Shown here: one piece after another, positions 41,346-52,059 of the stretch
Position numbering within the stretch: the first letter of the stretch is position 1
How the letters are laid out: the number at the start of each line of letters is the position of its first letter
DNA from: Myxococcales bacterium
GTDB taxonomy: Bacteria > Myxococcota_A > Polyangia > Fen-1088
Length of the DNA: 64,000 nucleotides
NCBI GenBank assembly: GCA_022184915.1
Contig: JAGTJU010000011.1
Coordinates: 1 to 64,000, forward strand
Reading direction: 5' to 3'
Program-made: the position numbers and the translations under genes
Notes under the pieces: generated by a model
Databases searched by the model: none
What the model saw: the letters and a program-made list of their open reading frames with translations, nothing else
Told to the model about the DNA's origin: nothing

Positions 41346-42314
41346 TTGCAAACCTCAGCACGAGGCTCGCTGATCCAAACCAGCCGAAGTCCAAGCGCCG
41401 TGCTGCGCGTGCGCACGGGCGCGGCGGATTCCGAGGGACGCCGCTTGTTGGCCCCTGACGCCCCCAGGGCCTCGCCCTGCCCTGCTTGTGGGCGTACGAA
41501 TGCGTCGACGGCGTCCTTTTGCCAGTTCTGCGGAAAGGGCCTGGGCGTCCCGACGCCGGCCGTTCCTTGCTTGGCCTGCGGAAACGAAAATCCGTCGGAC
41601 ACGAACTTTTGCTTCGAGTGTGGCGCGCGCTTGCGGACCCCGGTCTCGGCGGTGCCGCCCCCGCATGCGCCTCGTCGAGCGCGCCTCGTGGCCGTACGCC
41701 GGGACGGTTCCGACGGCGCTGTATACACGATCGACCGCGAGCAGCTCGACATCGGCCGAAGCGAGGGAGAGCTGCTTTTCGAGGACCCCCACCTGGCTGC
41801 GCGCCACGCGCGCATCGTGCGCGGCCCGCACGGATTCACCCTGATTCCCCTCGAGCTCCGCAACGGCGTCTACATTCGCATCTCGCAACCCAAGACGGTG
41901 CGACATGGGGACCACATGCTCGTCGGCAAGCAGGTCTTGATGTTCGAGGAGGTCCCTGCCGTGGAGCGCACCCTCCCCCCGGGCATCGAACAAGGCGTCG
42001 TGCTCTTCGGTACGCCCACCCACTCCCCCTGGGGGCGTCTTCGCCAAATGACGGCGGCCGGCACGGCGCGGGACATCTACCATCTGACCCGCGCGGAGGT
42101 GATATTGGGTCGAGAGCAAGGGGACATCGTGTTTTCGAGTGACGAGTTCATGTCGCGACGCCACGCGGCGATCCGGAACCGGGGTGGCGGGTACGAGCTC
42201 GAGGACCTTGGCAGCTCGAACGGTAGTTTCGTGCGACTGCGCGAGGCCCACCCCCTCCAAAACGGAGAGATGATCCGCTTAGGAGACGAACTCCTACGCT
42301 TCGAGTTATCATGA
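41346..42314 (+). CDS. Double zinc-ribbon protein with two FHA domains
   Basis: About 322 residues from TTG 41346, which has AGAGGA 9 nt upstream (TTG 41337 is an alternative). Two zinc ribbons open the protein: CPACGRTN...FCQFCGKGL and CLACGNEN...FCFECGARL (about 45-100). Two FHA domains follow: one at about 110-200 (LDIGRSEGELLFEDPHLAARHARIV) and a canonical one at about 230-320 (VILGREQGDIVFSSDEFMSRRHAAI...SSNGSFVRL). It should bind phosphothreonine peptides, presumably from the kinase two genes downstream. First gene of a three-gene operon. Confidence 0.9.
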   Translation: MQTSARGSLIQTSRSPSAVLRVRTGAADSEGRRLLAPDAPRASPCPACGRTNASTASFCQFCGKGLGVPTPAVPCLACGNENPSDTNFCFECGARLRTPVSAVPPPHAPRRARLVAVRRDGSDGAVYTIDREQLDIGRSEGELLFEDPHLAARHARIVRGPHGFTLIPLELRNGVYIRISQPKTVRHGDHMLVGKQVLMFEEVPAVERTLPPGIEQGVVLFGTPTHSPWGRLRQMTAAGTARDIYHLTRAEVILGREQGDIVFSSDEFMSRRHAAIRNRGGGYELEDLGSSNGSFVRLREAHPLQNGEMIRLGDELLRFELS

Positions 42315-42399
42315 GGATGCTCCGTGAAAAACGCCCTGCCCATATCCTCGAATTCTCCTCCCTGGCGTGCGAGGGCCTTCGCCCGAGGGGCTTCGCCGC

Positions 42400-43599
42400 A
42401 TGAGTGACGCGGAAGGCGACGACACGCGTACGGGCGCCGATGTCGCCGCTCCGAACGGGCGCGACCTGCGGATTTCCGTGTTCGGCCGCACCGACGTGGG
42501 CTTGATCCGCGAGCACAACGAGGACAATTTCCTTGTTGCCAATCTCGACGATGGGTTTCGTACCCACGAGATGGACGCTCCGTTGGTGTTCGGCCTCGGC
42601 GACAAGGGGGCAGTCTTTCTGGTGTGCGATGGCATGGGGGGCGCGGCCGCCGGCGAGGTGGCCTCCCTCATGGCGGTCGATTCCATCTCGTCGTCGATGG
42701 CGAGCTATTCACCCTCCTCGCGCGACGATTTTGCCCGGGGCCTTCGCAGGGCCGTCGAGGACGCCAACGATCGCATTTACGCCCAGTCGCGCGACAACCA
42801 GAGTGAGCGCGGCATGGGTACCACGTGCACGGTTGCAGCGCTCCGCGACGCGAGCCTGGTGATTGGCCAGATCGGAGACTCTCGCTGTTATGTCCTCCGG
42901 CAGGGGCGTCTTGCCCAAGTCACGAAAGATCAGTCTCTGGCCTGGCAGCTCATCGAAGCCGGCGCCATGACGCCCGAAGAGGCCAAGCAGTTCGAACACG
43001 CCAACATCATTTTGCAGGCGCTGGGCGTACAAGAGCGCGTCGATGTGGTGCTCTCTCAGGTGTCCTTGCGCCAAGGGGACGTGGTACTGCTGTCGTCGGA
43101 CGGCTTGCACGGACCCGTTGGCGACGACGAGATCCTCGAAATCTTGAGGAACGAGCCCGAGATCAAAAAAGCCGCGGACGCGCTCATTGCGCGGGCCCTG
43201 GAACACGAGGGGCCCGACAACGTCACGGTGGTGCTCTTCAAGGCTGAGGGGGGCGCTCTCGCCGAGGCAACAGCATCGGATCTCGTGGAATTCGTGCCCT
43301 GTGACCCGGGACGGAGCCCGGGGGACCGCGCCGAGTTGCCCGAGAAGGCAACCCAGGAGGTCACGGTTCCGCGAGAGTTCATCTCGATGACCAGCGACGC
43401 CGGACTCAAGACCCTCCAGGACATTCCGGTTCCCCGGGAAGGCAACGCCGCAGACGAAAGCAGCCGGTCCGTGGTCACCTTCGTCGTGCTCGTGTTGTTG
43501 GCGGCCGTGGGCGCGGGGCTTTTCCTGCACTTCGATCGAGCCCGAACGCTCGAACAAGAACAGCTTGGGGCGCACCCCTCAACGTCGAACGTGCCGTGA
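42400..43599 (+). CDS. PP2C-type Ser/Thr protein phosphatase with C-terminal membrane helix
   Basis: About 399 residues from ATG 42400. The PP2C domain (about 25-285) has the metal-site motifs GLIREHNEDNF, FLVCDGMGGAAAGEVAS, GTTCTVAAL, IGDSRCYVLRQG and DGLHGPVGDDEI ... GPDNVTVVL. A linker and one membrane helix (about 350-370, VVTFVVLVLLAAVGAGLFLHF) close the protein, so the catalytic domain faces the cytoplasm. It should reverse phosphorylation by the kinase encoded next, whose GTG overlaps its stop (GTGA). Confidence 0.94.
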   Translation: MSDAEGDDTRTGADVAAPNGRDLRISVFGRTDVGLIREHNEDNFLVANLDDGFRTHEMDAPLVFGLGDKGAVFLVCDGMGGAAAGEVASLMAVDSISSSMASYSPSSRDDFARGLRRAVEDANDRIYAQSRDNQSERGMGTTCTVAALRDASLVIGQIGDSRCYVLRQGRLAQVTKDQSLAWQLIEAGAMTPEEAKQFEHANIILQALGVQERVDVVLSQVSLRQGDVVLLSSDGLHGPVGDDEILEILRNEPEIKKAADALIARALEHEGPDNVTVVLFKAEGGALAEATASDLVEFVPCDPGRSPGDRAELPEKATQEVTVPREFISMTSDAGLKTLQDIPVPREGNAADESSRSVVTFVVLVLLAAVGAGLFLHFDRARTLEQEQLGAHPSTSNVP

Positions 43600-44804
43600 C
43601 CAACGTCGAACCCTCCCGTGAGCCTCCGTGTCCCCGCTGCGGTGCCCCCATCGAAGCCGGTGCGAGGTTTTGCGGGGAATGCGGCGAAAAGCTCACGACC
43701 TCAGGAAACGCGGCCGCAACCCTCGGCATGTCTCCTGTAGCCTCACCGGTGCCCGAGCCCGTCTCTGCCGCCGCCGATCGTTCGAGTCCGGCCACCGACC
43801 CCAAAGCGCTCGCTAGCAAGGCCTATGCGAAGGCCAGGTCCGTGGACCGCCTGGTGGGGCGCAAGCTCAACGGCCGCTACCTGGTCGAACACAAGATCGG
43901 CGAAGGGGGGTTCGGAGCTGTCTTCAAGGGTAAGCAGCTCGCGACAGGGCGAGACGTGGCGCTCAAGATCCTTCATCCCCACAACGTGGCGGACGCTACC
44001 GTCGTGGCTCGATTCAAGCGCGAGGCCGAGGCGTGCTCGAAGCTGAGGGATCCGCACACGGTCATCACGTACGACTTCGACGAAACCGAAGATGGTGTGC
44101 TCTACCTGGCCATGGAGCTCCTTTCGGGAAAGAGTCTTCAGCAAGTGCAGAAGGCAGCCGGCACGCTCGAACCCGACCGGGTGCTCGGCATTCTCGACCA
44201 GGTGGCTCAGGCCCTGGGCGAGGCTCACCGCCAGGGTATCGTTCACCGGGACATGAAGCCGGAGAACGTCATGATCGAGGTCACGCAGGACGGGGATCTG
44301 GTGAAGGTGCTCGATTTCGGCATCGCCAAGATTGTCTCGGGAGACGGTGCCCGCGGCCCCGCGCTGACCGCCATCGGTCAGACGGTCGGCACCCTCGAGT
44401 TCATGTCTCCGGAGCAGCTGCGCGGAAAGGCCCTGGACGGTCGTTCCGACATCTATGCCCTGGGCATGATGAGCTACGAAATGCTCACCGGGCAGCTGCC
44501 CTTCAAGAACGCCAAGAGCTCTACGGAGGTGATCGAGTTTCATCTGCACAAGGCCCCTCCCGCGCCTTCGGAGCTGCGCCCCGACCTGAATTTACCCGCC
44601 TACGTGGACGAGGTCGTCCTGAAGATGGTCACGAAGAATCCAGAAGACCGTCACGCGGACGTCAACGACCTGCGAAGGCACATCGAGCGTGCCCGGGCGG
44701 CTGCCAGTGGAGCGCCCCGACGCCAACAGCTCATGCGCCTCGGCGTGGTCGCGGGCGCTCTGCTCATCGTGCTGGCGCTCGTGCTGGCGGTCGTGCGCCG
44801 CTGA
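43596..44804 (+). CDS. Zinc-ribbon Ser/Thr protein kinase with C-terminal membrane helix
   Basis: 402 residues. An N-terminal zinc ribbon (CPRCGAPI...FCGECGEKL, about 12-33) resembles those in the FHA protein of the same operon. The kinase domain (about 93-365) has GEGGFGAVFKG, VALKIL, HRDMKPENVM, DFGIAKIVSG and EFMSPEQLRG. One membrane helix lies at about 381-400. The GTG start overlaps the phosphatase stop. Kinase, phosphatase and FHA reader in one operon make a self-contained phosphothreonine switch. Confidence 0.94.
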   Translation: MTNVEPSREPPCPRCGAPIEAGARFCGECGEKLTTSGNAAATLGMSPVASPVPEPVSAAADRSSPATDPKALASKAYAKARSVDRLVGRKLNGRYLVEHKIGEGGFGAVFKGKQLATGRDVALKILHPHNVADATVVARFKREAEACSKLRDPHTVITYDFDETEDGVLYLAMELLSGKSLQQVQKAAGTLEPDRVLGILDQVAQALGEAHRQGIVHRDMKPENVMIEVTQDGDLVKVLDFGIAKIVSGDGARGPALTAIGQTVGTLEFMSPEQLRGKALDGRSDIYALGMMSYEMLTGQLPFKNAKSSTEVIEFHLHKAPPAPSELRPDLNLPAYVDEVVLKMVTKNPEDRHADVNDLRRHIERARAAASGAPRRQQLMRLGVVAGALLIVLALVLAVVRR

Positions 44805-44810
44805 CCACGG

Positions 44811-44835
44811 CCCTCATCTGCCTAACGGATGAGGG
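44811..44835. repeat. Inverted repeat at the convergent kinase/lepB junction
   Basis: An 8-bp perfect stem (CCCTCATC with GATGAGGG) and a 9-nt loop that contains the lepB stop codon. On the plus strand it is followed by seven A residues, so it is not a canonical intrinsic terminator in either direction. Confidence 0.6.
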
Positions 44836-45768
44836 AAAAAAAGCGTTGCCAGCGAATCGCGTTGAACCACGCCCCGAGCCCTTCGGCGCGCGTGGGACCG
44901 CGTGACCACCATACGACGAGGGCGCGGCCCTTGACGTACTCGAGGGGGACTTTGCCCCAAACCCGGGAGTCGTTCGAGTTGTCTCGGTTGTCGCCCATCA
45001 CGAAAACCGAGCCTTCGGGAACCTTGATGGAATCGAACGAGTCGCCCCCGCCGTAAAAGATGGTGTCGTGCGTCCGTTCGCCCAGGTGCTCAACCCAGAG
45101 CTCACACTCTCTCGTGAAGATGGATCGCTCTTGTTCGGGCTTGCAGCTGTCGGGTTGGTGCTCACGAGCGACAGGCTTGCCGTTGATGAAGATCTGGTCG
45201 TCCCGGATTTCCACCTCGTCTCCAGGGAGACCCACGACACCGCTTGATGTAGTCGATGGACGGGTCCCCCGGGTACTTTGAACACGATCACGTCGCCCCG
45301 CTTTGGAGGCCCGAAGTCGACGAGCTTGCGGTCCGTGAACGGAATGGTGATTCCGTAGGAAAACTTCGAGACGAAAATGTGGTCCCCCACTTGCAGCGTG
45401 GGGATCATCGACCCGGAGGGGATCTGAAACGCCTCGACGACGAACGCGCGCAAGAAGATGGCGATGCCTACGGCCACCCCAATCGACTCAGCGTATTCTC
45501 GGATGGCCGACTTGCGGGCGAAGGAAAGGTGTTTCGTCATGCGGTCATCCAGACTTACCACGGCTTCCCGAAGCCGTTCCACGTCGGGAGTGCCAAGGGC
45601 GGCCTCCACCGCATCGGCATGGATCTTCAGTTCTTGTGTCGCCGCCTCGGGCACCAAATAGCCACGCTTTTTGAGGATGCGTCGGCACTCGGCAAGCGCA
45701 TGCCTGGCCTCTCCACGTGTGCGCTTGAGCTCGCGGCGCGCTTTCCAGGTATCGAAGAATCCAGTCAT
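44822..45768 (-). pseudogene. lepB: Signal peptidase I, interrupted by two single-base frameshifts
   Basis: Type I signal peptidase cleaves exported preproteins at the periplasmic face. The first part (from ATG 45768) has a membrane helix (IGVAVGIAIFLRAFVVEAF) and the catalytic Ser motif QIPSGSMIPTLQVGDH, up to RGDVIVFKVPG. The rest, from VGLPGDEVEIRDDQIFING to MGDNRDNSNDSRVWG and the end, is in another frame. Two extra bases explain it: one in the C run at 45266-45270 (plus strand) and one near 45239-45241. Between them, in the third frame, lies DYIKR with the catalytic Lys. Total length is 3n+2, in agreement. It is probably an assembly artefact because the gene is essential. It lies 15 bp after lepA. 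Confidence 0.9.
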
Positions 45769-45783
45769 CCCATTTCTCTTTGC

Positions 45784-47589
45784 TCAGTCGACCTTCAGAA
45801 TGGCCAGGAAGGCCTCTTGGGGAATCTCAACGCTACCCACCTGCTTCATCCGCTTTTTGCCCTCTTTTTGGCGCTCGAGCAGCTTGCGCTTTCTGGAGAT
45901 GTCGCCGCCGTAGCACTTCGCAGTGACGTTCTTTCGAAGAGCCTTCACCGTCGTGCGGGCGATCACTTTCGAGCCTATCGCAGCCTGTATGGCTACCTCG
46001 AACTGCTGTCGAGGGATGAGCTCTTTCATCTTTTCGCAAAGGTCCCTACCCTTGTCATAAGAGCTCACGCGGTGGACGATGGCGGACAGTGAATCTACCT
46101 TCTCCCCGTTGACGAGGAGGTCCAGCCGCACCAGCTGGGCGGGACGATAGCCATTGGGCTCGTAGTCCATGCTCGCGTAGCCGCGAGAGATCGACTTGAG
46201 TTTGTCGAAGAATCCGTAGACGACCTCCGTGAGGGGCAAATCGTAACGAATGATCACGCGAGACTCGCTGATGTACTGCAAGCCCGTCTGGGTGCCCCGC
46301 CGGTCCTCGCACAGCTTCAAGATGGCGCCGATGTATTCGGGAGGCGTGTGGATCGTACAGGCGATGATGGGCTCGTCGATGTGGTCGATGTCGCCCTCGG
46401 GAGGCAGCTTGGCAGGGTTATCGAGCTCGGTCACCTCTCCCGAACCGCGGCGGGTGACCCGAAAGCGCACGGTGGGCGCGGTGGTGATGAGATCCAAGTT
46501 GAACTCGCGTTCGAGCCGCTCTTGCACGATCTCCATGTGGAGCAGCCCCAAAAAGCCGCAGCGAAAACCGAAGCCGAGGGCCTCCGAGGTCTCGGGTTCC
46601 CACGAGATGGAAGCGTCGTTCAATCGTAGCTTCTCGAGTGCGTCCCTCAAATCGCCGTACTTCGCCGAGTCTGTGGGGAAAATGCCGGCAAAAACCATGG
46701 GCTTTGCAGGCTGAAAGCCCGGTAGCGGTTCGAGACAGCGGCGCCCCGTTTCCGTGATCGTGTCCCCCACCCGCGCAAGGGCGACGTCTTTGATGGCGGC
46801 CGTGAGGAAACCCACCTCACCGGGGCCGAGCTCGTCGATCTCGCGAGCGAACGGAGCAAAGGCACCGATCGTTTGCAGCTCGAAATCCCGGCCCGCCGCC
46901 ATGAGCAGAATCTTTTGACCTCGCCGCAAGACCCCATCGAAGACACGAACCAGCAGCACGACCCCCCGATAGGTGTCGTACCAGCTGTCCAGCAAGAGAA
47001 CCCGCAAGGGGGCTGCAGGGTCGCCCTTGGGAGGGGGAACCTTCTTCACGATGGCTTCGAGGATCTCCGAGATGCCGCGGCCGTCCTTGGCGGACGCCTC
47101 GATCGCCTCGCTGGCGTCGATGCCGATGACCTCTTCGATCTGCCTCCGAACGCCTTCGGGGTCAGCCGCAGGCAGGTCGATCTTGTTCAAGACGGGCACG
47201 ACCGTGAGGTTGAGCTCGGAGGCCATGTAGACGTTGGCCATCGTTTGGGCCTCCACGCCTTGGGAAGCGTCCACCACCAAGAGAGCGCCCTCGCAGGCGT
47301 TGAGCGAGCGCGAGACCTCGTAGTGAAAGTCGACGTGCCCCGGGGTGTCGATGAGATTCAGCTCGTAGGTCTCCCCGTCGTTGGCTTTGTACTCGAGCCT
47401 CACCGTGGCAGCCTTGATCGTAATGCCCCGCTCGCGCTCGAGGTCCATGCTGTCCATGAACTGCGCCCGCTGCTCCCGCTGGGTGAGCGCACCCGTCTCG
47501 TCCAGGAGGCGATCGGCCAACGTCGACTTTCCGTGGTCGATGTGGGCGATGATGGAGAAGTTACGAATCAGCCGGGTCGGGGTGGTCAC
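45784..47589 (-). CDS. lepA: Elongation factor 4 (back-translocating GTPase LepA)
   Basis: About 601 residues, the normal length for LepA. The G-domain has AHIDHGKST (G1), RGITIKA (G2), DTPGHVDF (G3) and [12 protein letters not shown] (G4). Domains II, III and V follow, and the LepA-specific C-terminal domain ends with [23 protein letters not shown]. It is the first enzyme gene of the lepA-lepB pair, as in E. coli. GTG 47589 gives the conserved N-terminus [18 protein letters not shown]; a TTG at 47628 would add 13 residues. An RHH regulator gene lies directly upstream on the same strand. Confidence 0.96.
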   Translation of the reverse strand: MTTPTRLIRNFSIIAHIDHGKSTLADRLLDETGALTQREQRAQFMDSMDLERERGITIKAATVRLEYKANDGETYELNLIDTPGHVDFHYEVSRSLNACEGALLVVDASQGVEAQTMANVYMASELNLTVVPVLNKIDLPAADPEGVRRQIEEVIGIDASEAIEASAKDGRGISEILEAIVKKVPPPKGDPAAPLRVLLLDSWYDTYRGVVLLVRVFDGVLRRGQKILLMAAGRDFELQTIGAFAPFAREIDELGPGEVGFLTAAIKDVALARVGDTITETGRRCLEPLPGFQPAKPMVFAGIFPTDSAKYGDLRDALEKLRLNDASISWEPETSEALGFGFRCGFLGLLHMEIVQERLEREFNLDLITTAPTVRFRVTRRGSGEVTELDNPAKLPPEGDIDHIDEPIIACTIHTPPEYIGAILKLCEDRRGTQTGLQYISESRVIIRYDLPLTEVVYGFFDKLKSISRGYASMDYEPNGYRPAQLVRLDLLVNGEKVDSLSAIVHRVSSYDKGRDLCEKMKELIPRQQFEVAIQAAIGSKVIARTTVKALRKNVTAKCYGGDISRKRKLLERQKEGKKRMKQVGSVEIPQEAFLAILKVD

Positions 47590-47656
47590 GGAGGTGGTTT
47601 CTGGCGAACGGTGTGGGAAAAGGTCCAACGACAGGCGCGTGAACGGACTCTATTCA

Positions 47657-47851
47657 CTACTGGGGTCGGGGCATGTTGAGCAAGAGTTGTTGCTGTCCCG
47701 GGAGGTTGTGCTTTTCCCGCTCCAGCATCAAATCGATGCCCTGGCGAATGTATTCCGCAATGGGCACCTTGGTACGCTCATGTAGGGCCTTGAGCAACTC
47801 GCTCTGCTCAGGGGTGATGTAGACGGTCGTGGAGATTTTCTTCCGCGCCAT
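47657..47851 (-). CDS. Ribbon-helix-helix transcriptional regulator
   Basis: 64 residues starting MARKKISTTVYITPEQSELL, then KALHERTKVPIAEYIRQGIDLMLE: a beta-strand that would enter the major groove, followed by the two helices of an RHH repressor. Its own upstream region carries two tandem 10-bp repeats over the -10 box, so it may repress itself. It lies 67 bp upstream of lepA on the same strand and may also control lepA-lepB. No toxin gene is adjacent. Confidence 0.85.
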   Translation of the reverse strand: MARKKISTTVYITPEQSELLKALHERTKVPIAEYIRQGIDLMLEREKHNLPGQQQLLLNMPRPQ

Positions 47852-47858
47852 GGGCGAG

Positions 47859-47878
47859 ACCATGCATGACCATACATG
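47859..47878 (-). promoter_or_regulatory. Tandem 10-bp operator-like repeats over the RHH gene promoter
   Basis: CATGTATGGT followed directly by CATGCATGGT, 9 of 10 bases alike, one helical turn apart. RHH dimers typically bind such phased half-sites. The second repeat includes the -10 hexamer. Confidence 0.6.
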
Positions 47879-47887
47879 AATAGTCAA
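47859..47887 (-). promoter_or_regulatory. Promoter of the RHH gene, ATG 7 nt after the -10 box
   Basis: -35 TTGACT, 17-bp spacer, -10 CATGGT, then 7 nt to the ATG at 47851. The -10 match is weak (3 of 6), but the -35 and the spacing are good. Confidence 0.45.
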
Positions 47888-47981
47888 AGAGAAGCGGCCT
47901 CGGCCCCCTGCGGGAGAAGCTTCACGACTCGTCGCGCCATCGCATGCTGCGAGTTCGAGAGGGCTCGAACATTGCAATCTC

Positions 47982-48010
47982 TTGATGCCGCTCGGGTTTC
48001 GCCTTAGCGT
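47982..48010 (+). promoter_or_regulatory. Promoter of the repeat lipoprotein, ATG 6 nt after the -10 box
   Basis: -35 TTGATG, 17-bp spacer, -10 TAGCGT, then 6 nt to the ATG at 48017. Same -10 and distance as the promoter at 35319-35347. Confidence 0.5.
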
Positions 48011-48016
48011 AGCTGC

Positions 48017-48754
48017 ATGATTCAAACGGAGTCCGGGCGTTCGACGGGACCTCGTCGCAAGCCCATCGCATGGTTGGCCTCGGCTCTCACGGCCACGCTC
48101 TTCGCGTCCAGCCTGGGCCTCGTGGCTTGTGGTGGTTCGCAGAAGAAAAATACGGCCAACGCCGCAGGGGGCAGTGAAGTCAACTGGGGTATGGGCAACA
48201 TCGACCGCTCCCGCTGCCGAGAAAGCGGCAAGCAGGTCGTGACGGCCGATACCAACCAGGACAACGAGCCCGACGTCTGGAAATTCTATGCCGAAGGGGG
48301 GGAGACCCAGCGCTTGTCGTGCAAGCAGGTGGATCTCAATCTCGACAGCAAGGTGGATCTCATCGACCACTACGGAGACGACGGAAAGGTGGAGATGTCG
48401 GAGTTCGACCTCGACTTCGACGGCCGCTTCGACCAAACCGTGTTCTATAGCGCCGGCAAGCGTGTGCGCCTCGAACGGGACATGGACTTCAACGCGCGCC
48501 CGGACTACGTCGAGTTCTACGAAAACGGCAAGGTGGCGCGCGTCGAGCGCGACGCCAACGGCGACGGCCGTGTCGACGAGTGGCAGTACTACGAGAACGG
48601 AAAACTCGACCGCATCGGCTACGATACCAAGGGCGACGGCAAAGCGGACAAGTGGGACCGCGCCGCCGAAGAGCCCCAGGCTCAGGCCGAAGCCGAACCG
48701 GCTGCCGCAGCCACGGAGCCTGGCGCCGCCGGCACTGAACCCCCTGCCCCTTGA
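48017..48754 (+). CDS. Putative lipoprotein with six acidic DxNxD-type repeats
   Basis: 245 residues. The signal ends SLGLVACGGS (lipobox). From about residue 75 the protein consists of about six units of 22-25 residues with an acidic loop followed by aromatics, for example DTNQDNEPDVWKFY, DLNLDSKVDLIDHY, DLDFDGRFDQTVFY, DMDFNARPDYVEFY and DANGDGRVDEWQYY. The loops resemble calcium-binding loops; several keep DxDxDG-like ligands, others are partly degenerate. A Glu/Ala/Pro tail closes the protein. It probably sits at the cell surface. A bidirectional terminator lies 42 bp after the stop. Confidence 0.8.
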   Translation: MIQTESGRSTGPRRKPIAWLASALTATLFASSLGLVACGGSQKKNTANAAGGSEVNWGMGNIDRSRCRESGKQVVTADTNQDNEPDVWKFYAEGGETQRLSCKQVDLNLDSKVDLIDHYGDDGKVEMSEFDLDFDGRFDQTVFYSAGKRVRLERDMDFNARPDYVEFYENGKVARVERDANGDGRVDEWQYYENGKLDRIGYDTKGDGKADKWDRAAEEPQAQAEAEPAAAATEPGAAGTEPPAP

Positions 48755-48796
48755 CGCACCCTGTGTCACCGACTCCGGGCCTGTAGGCTCGTGAGT

Positions 48797-48840
48797 AAAA
48801 AAAGCGCCGAAGGAATCATCATTCCTCCGGCGCTTTTTTT
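48797..48840. terminator. Bidirectional Rho-independent terminator
   Basis: Stem AAGCGCCG...CGGCGCTT extended by AGGAAT with ATTCCT and a CATC loop, flanked by seven A residues on one side and seven T residues on the other. It serves the lipoprotein gene from one side and tRNA-Met, whose 3' end is 2 bp away, from the other. Confidence 0.92.
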
Positions 48841-48841
48841 G

Positions 48842-48915
48842 TGGCGGATCAGGGACTCGAACCCCGGACCCGGCGCGTATGAAACGCCTGCTCTAACCAG
48901 CTGAGCTAATCCGCC
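48842..48915 (-). tRNA. tRNA-Met (CAT)
   Basis: A 74-nt cloverleaf. The acceptor stem is GGCGGAT with ATCCGCC and discriminator A; the anticodon loop TTCATAC has anticodon CAT; the T arm is CGGGG-TTCGAGT-CCCTG. The G1-C72 pair argues against initiator tRNA. tRNA-Ile2 (lysidine-modified CAT) cannot be fully excluded by eye. CCA is not encoded. Confidence 0.9.
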
Positions 48916-48927
48916 AGGGGAGACGCG

Positions 48928-48955
48928 ATTTTGCTCAAGGCGAGCCGCCTGTCAA
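48928..48955 (-). promoter_or_regulatory. Promoter of tRNA-Met
   Basis: A perfect -35 TTGACA, 16-bp spacer and -10 CAAAAT, placing the start about 6 nt before the mature tRNA. Same 16-bp spacing as the tRNA-Val promoter. Confidence 0.65.
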
Positions 48956-49072
48956 GAGTCGGCGTGCGAGAACCGAACCGTTCTTGTCGAAACGCCCGTT
49001 GAACTTGCGTGACTGTTTTCGGGCAAGCCGGTTTCGAATGAGCCGAATGGGCGATTGCAGGGCGGCCTTGCC

Positions 49073-49102
49073 TTGACGCTCGCCGGCCGCCCCCCGTATA
49101 AA
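49073..49102 (+). promoter_or_regulatory. Promoter of the DUF507 gene, ATG 10 nt after the -10 box
   Basis: -35 TTGACG, 18-bp spacer, -10 TATAAA, then 10 nt to the ATG at 49113. The leader would be only about 3 nt and no ribosome binding site is present. Confidence 0.65.
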
Positions 49103-49112
49103 CCGCGCTGGC

Positions 49113-49625
49113 ATGCGTCTTTACTCCACGAAAATCCCGCTGATTGGCTCCGAGGTCGTGAAAGCCTTGGTCGACGAAGGCGCCATCGCGGTGTCGGACC
49201 GGGGCGAAGCCGAACTCGACGTGCAGGCCGTTCTGAAGGAATACACACGGCTCGACCGGGAGATTACGGACCGGGCAAAAGACATCCTTCAGCAGAAGAA
49301 CCTCCCCTACGAGCAGTTCGGGCGTGTCAAGCGCTCCGTGGCCGAAGAGAAGCGCTTCGGCCTTGGCGAAGAAGGCCTGGCCTGGATCACGACCCAGCTC
49401 ATCGAAGCGTTCCTGAACTCGCCTCACGTCGATGAGGTGTTTGCGGAGGACAACCAGCTGCGCCGGTCGATGACGAACGTGCTCAAGCGTCACATGACCG
49501 CCGACCAAGAGCTCGATGCGGAGGTTCGCCGCCGCATCAAGAACCTGGAAGAAGGCACCTCCACCTGGGAGGTGGAGTACGGCAAGGTCATGGAGCAAAT
49601 CAAGCGCAACCGCGGCATGGAGTGA
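49113..49625 (+). CDS. DUF507 family protein
   Basis: 170 residues, the usual length of two DUF507 halves. It begins MRLYSTKIPLIGSEVVKALV and has a second, similar half starting near RVKRSVAEEKRFGLGEEGLAWI (about 70), with EVFAEDNQLRRSMTNVLKRH and EYGKVMEQIKRNRG near the end. The family is widespread in delta-proteobacteria and related phyla, is predicted helical and cytoplasmic, and has no assigned function. It has its own promoter with almost no leader. It is convergent with tgt. Confidence 0.85.
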   Translation: MRLYSTKIPLIGSEVVKALVDEGAIAVSDRGEAELDVQAVLKEYTRLDREITDRAKDILQQKNLPYEQFGRVKRSVAEEKRFGLGEEGLAWITTQLIEAFLNSPHVDEVFAEDNQLRRSMTNVLKRHMTADQELDAEVRRRIKNLEEGTSTWEVEYGKVMEQIKRNRGME

Positions 49626-49680
49626 CGCCGCTTACGCCGACGACTTGGCTCTGCGGCGGGGCGCAGACCCTCGAAGCCGC

Positions 49681-52054
<2,374 letters not shown>

Positions 52055-52059
52055 GCAGG

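Noticed and set aside
48842-48915. Initiator tRNA-fMet
   Set aside because: The first acceptor pair is G-C rather than the mismatch that marks bacterial initiator tRNA.
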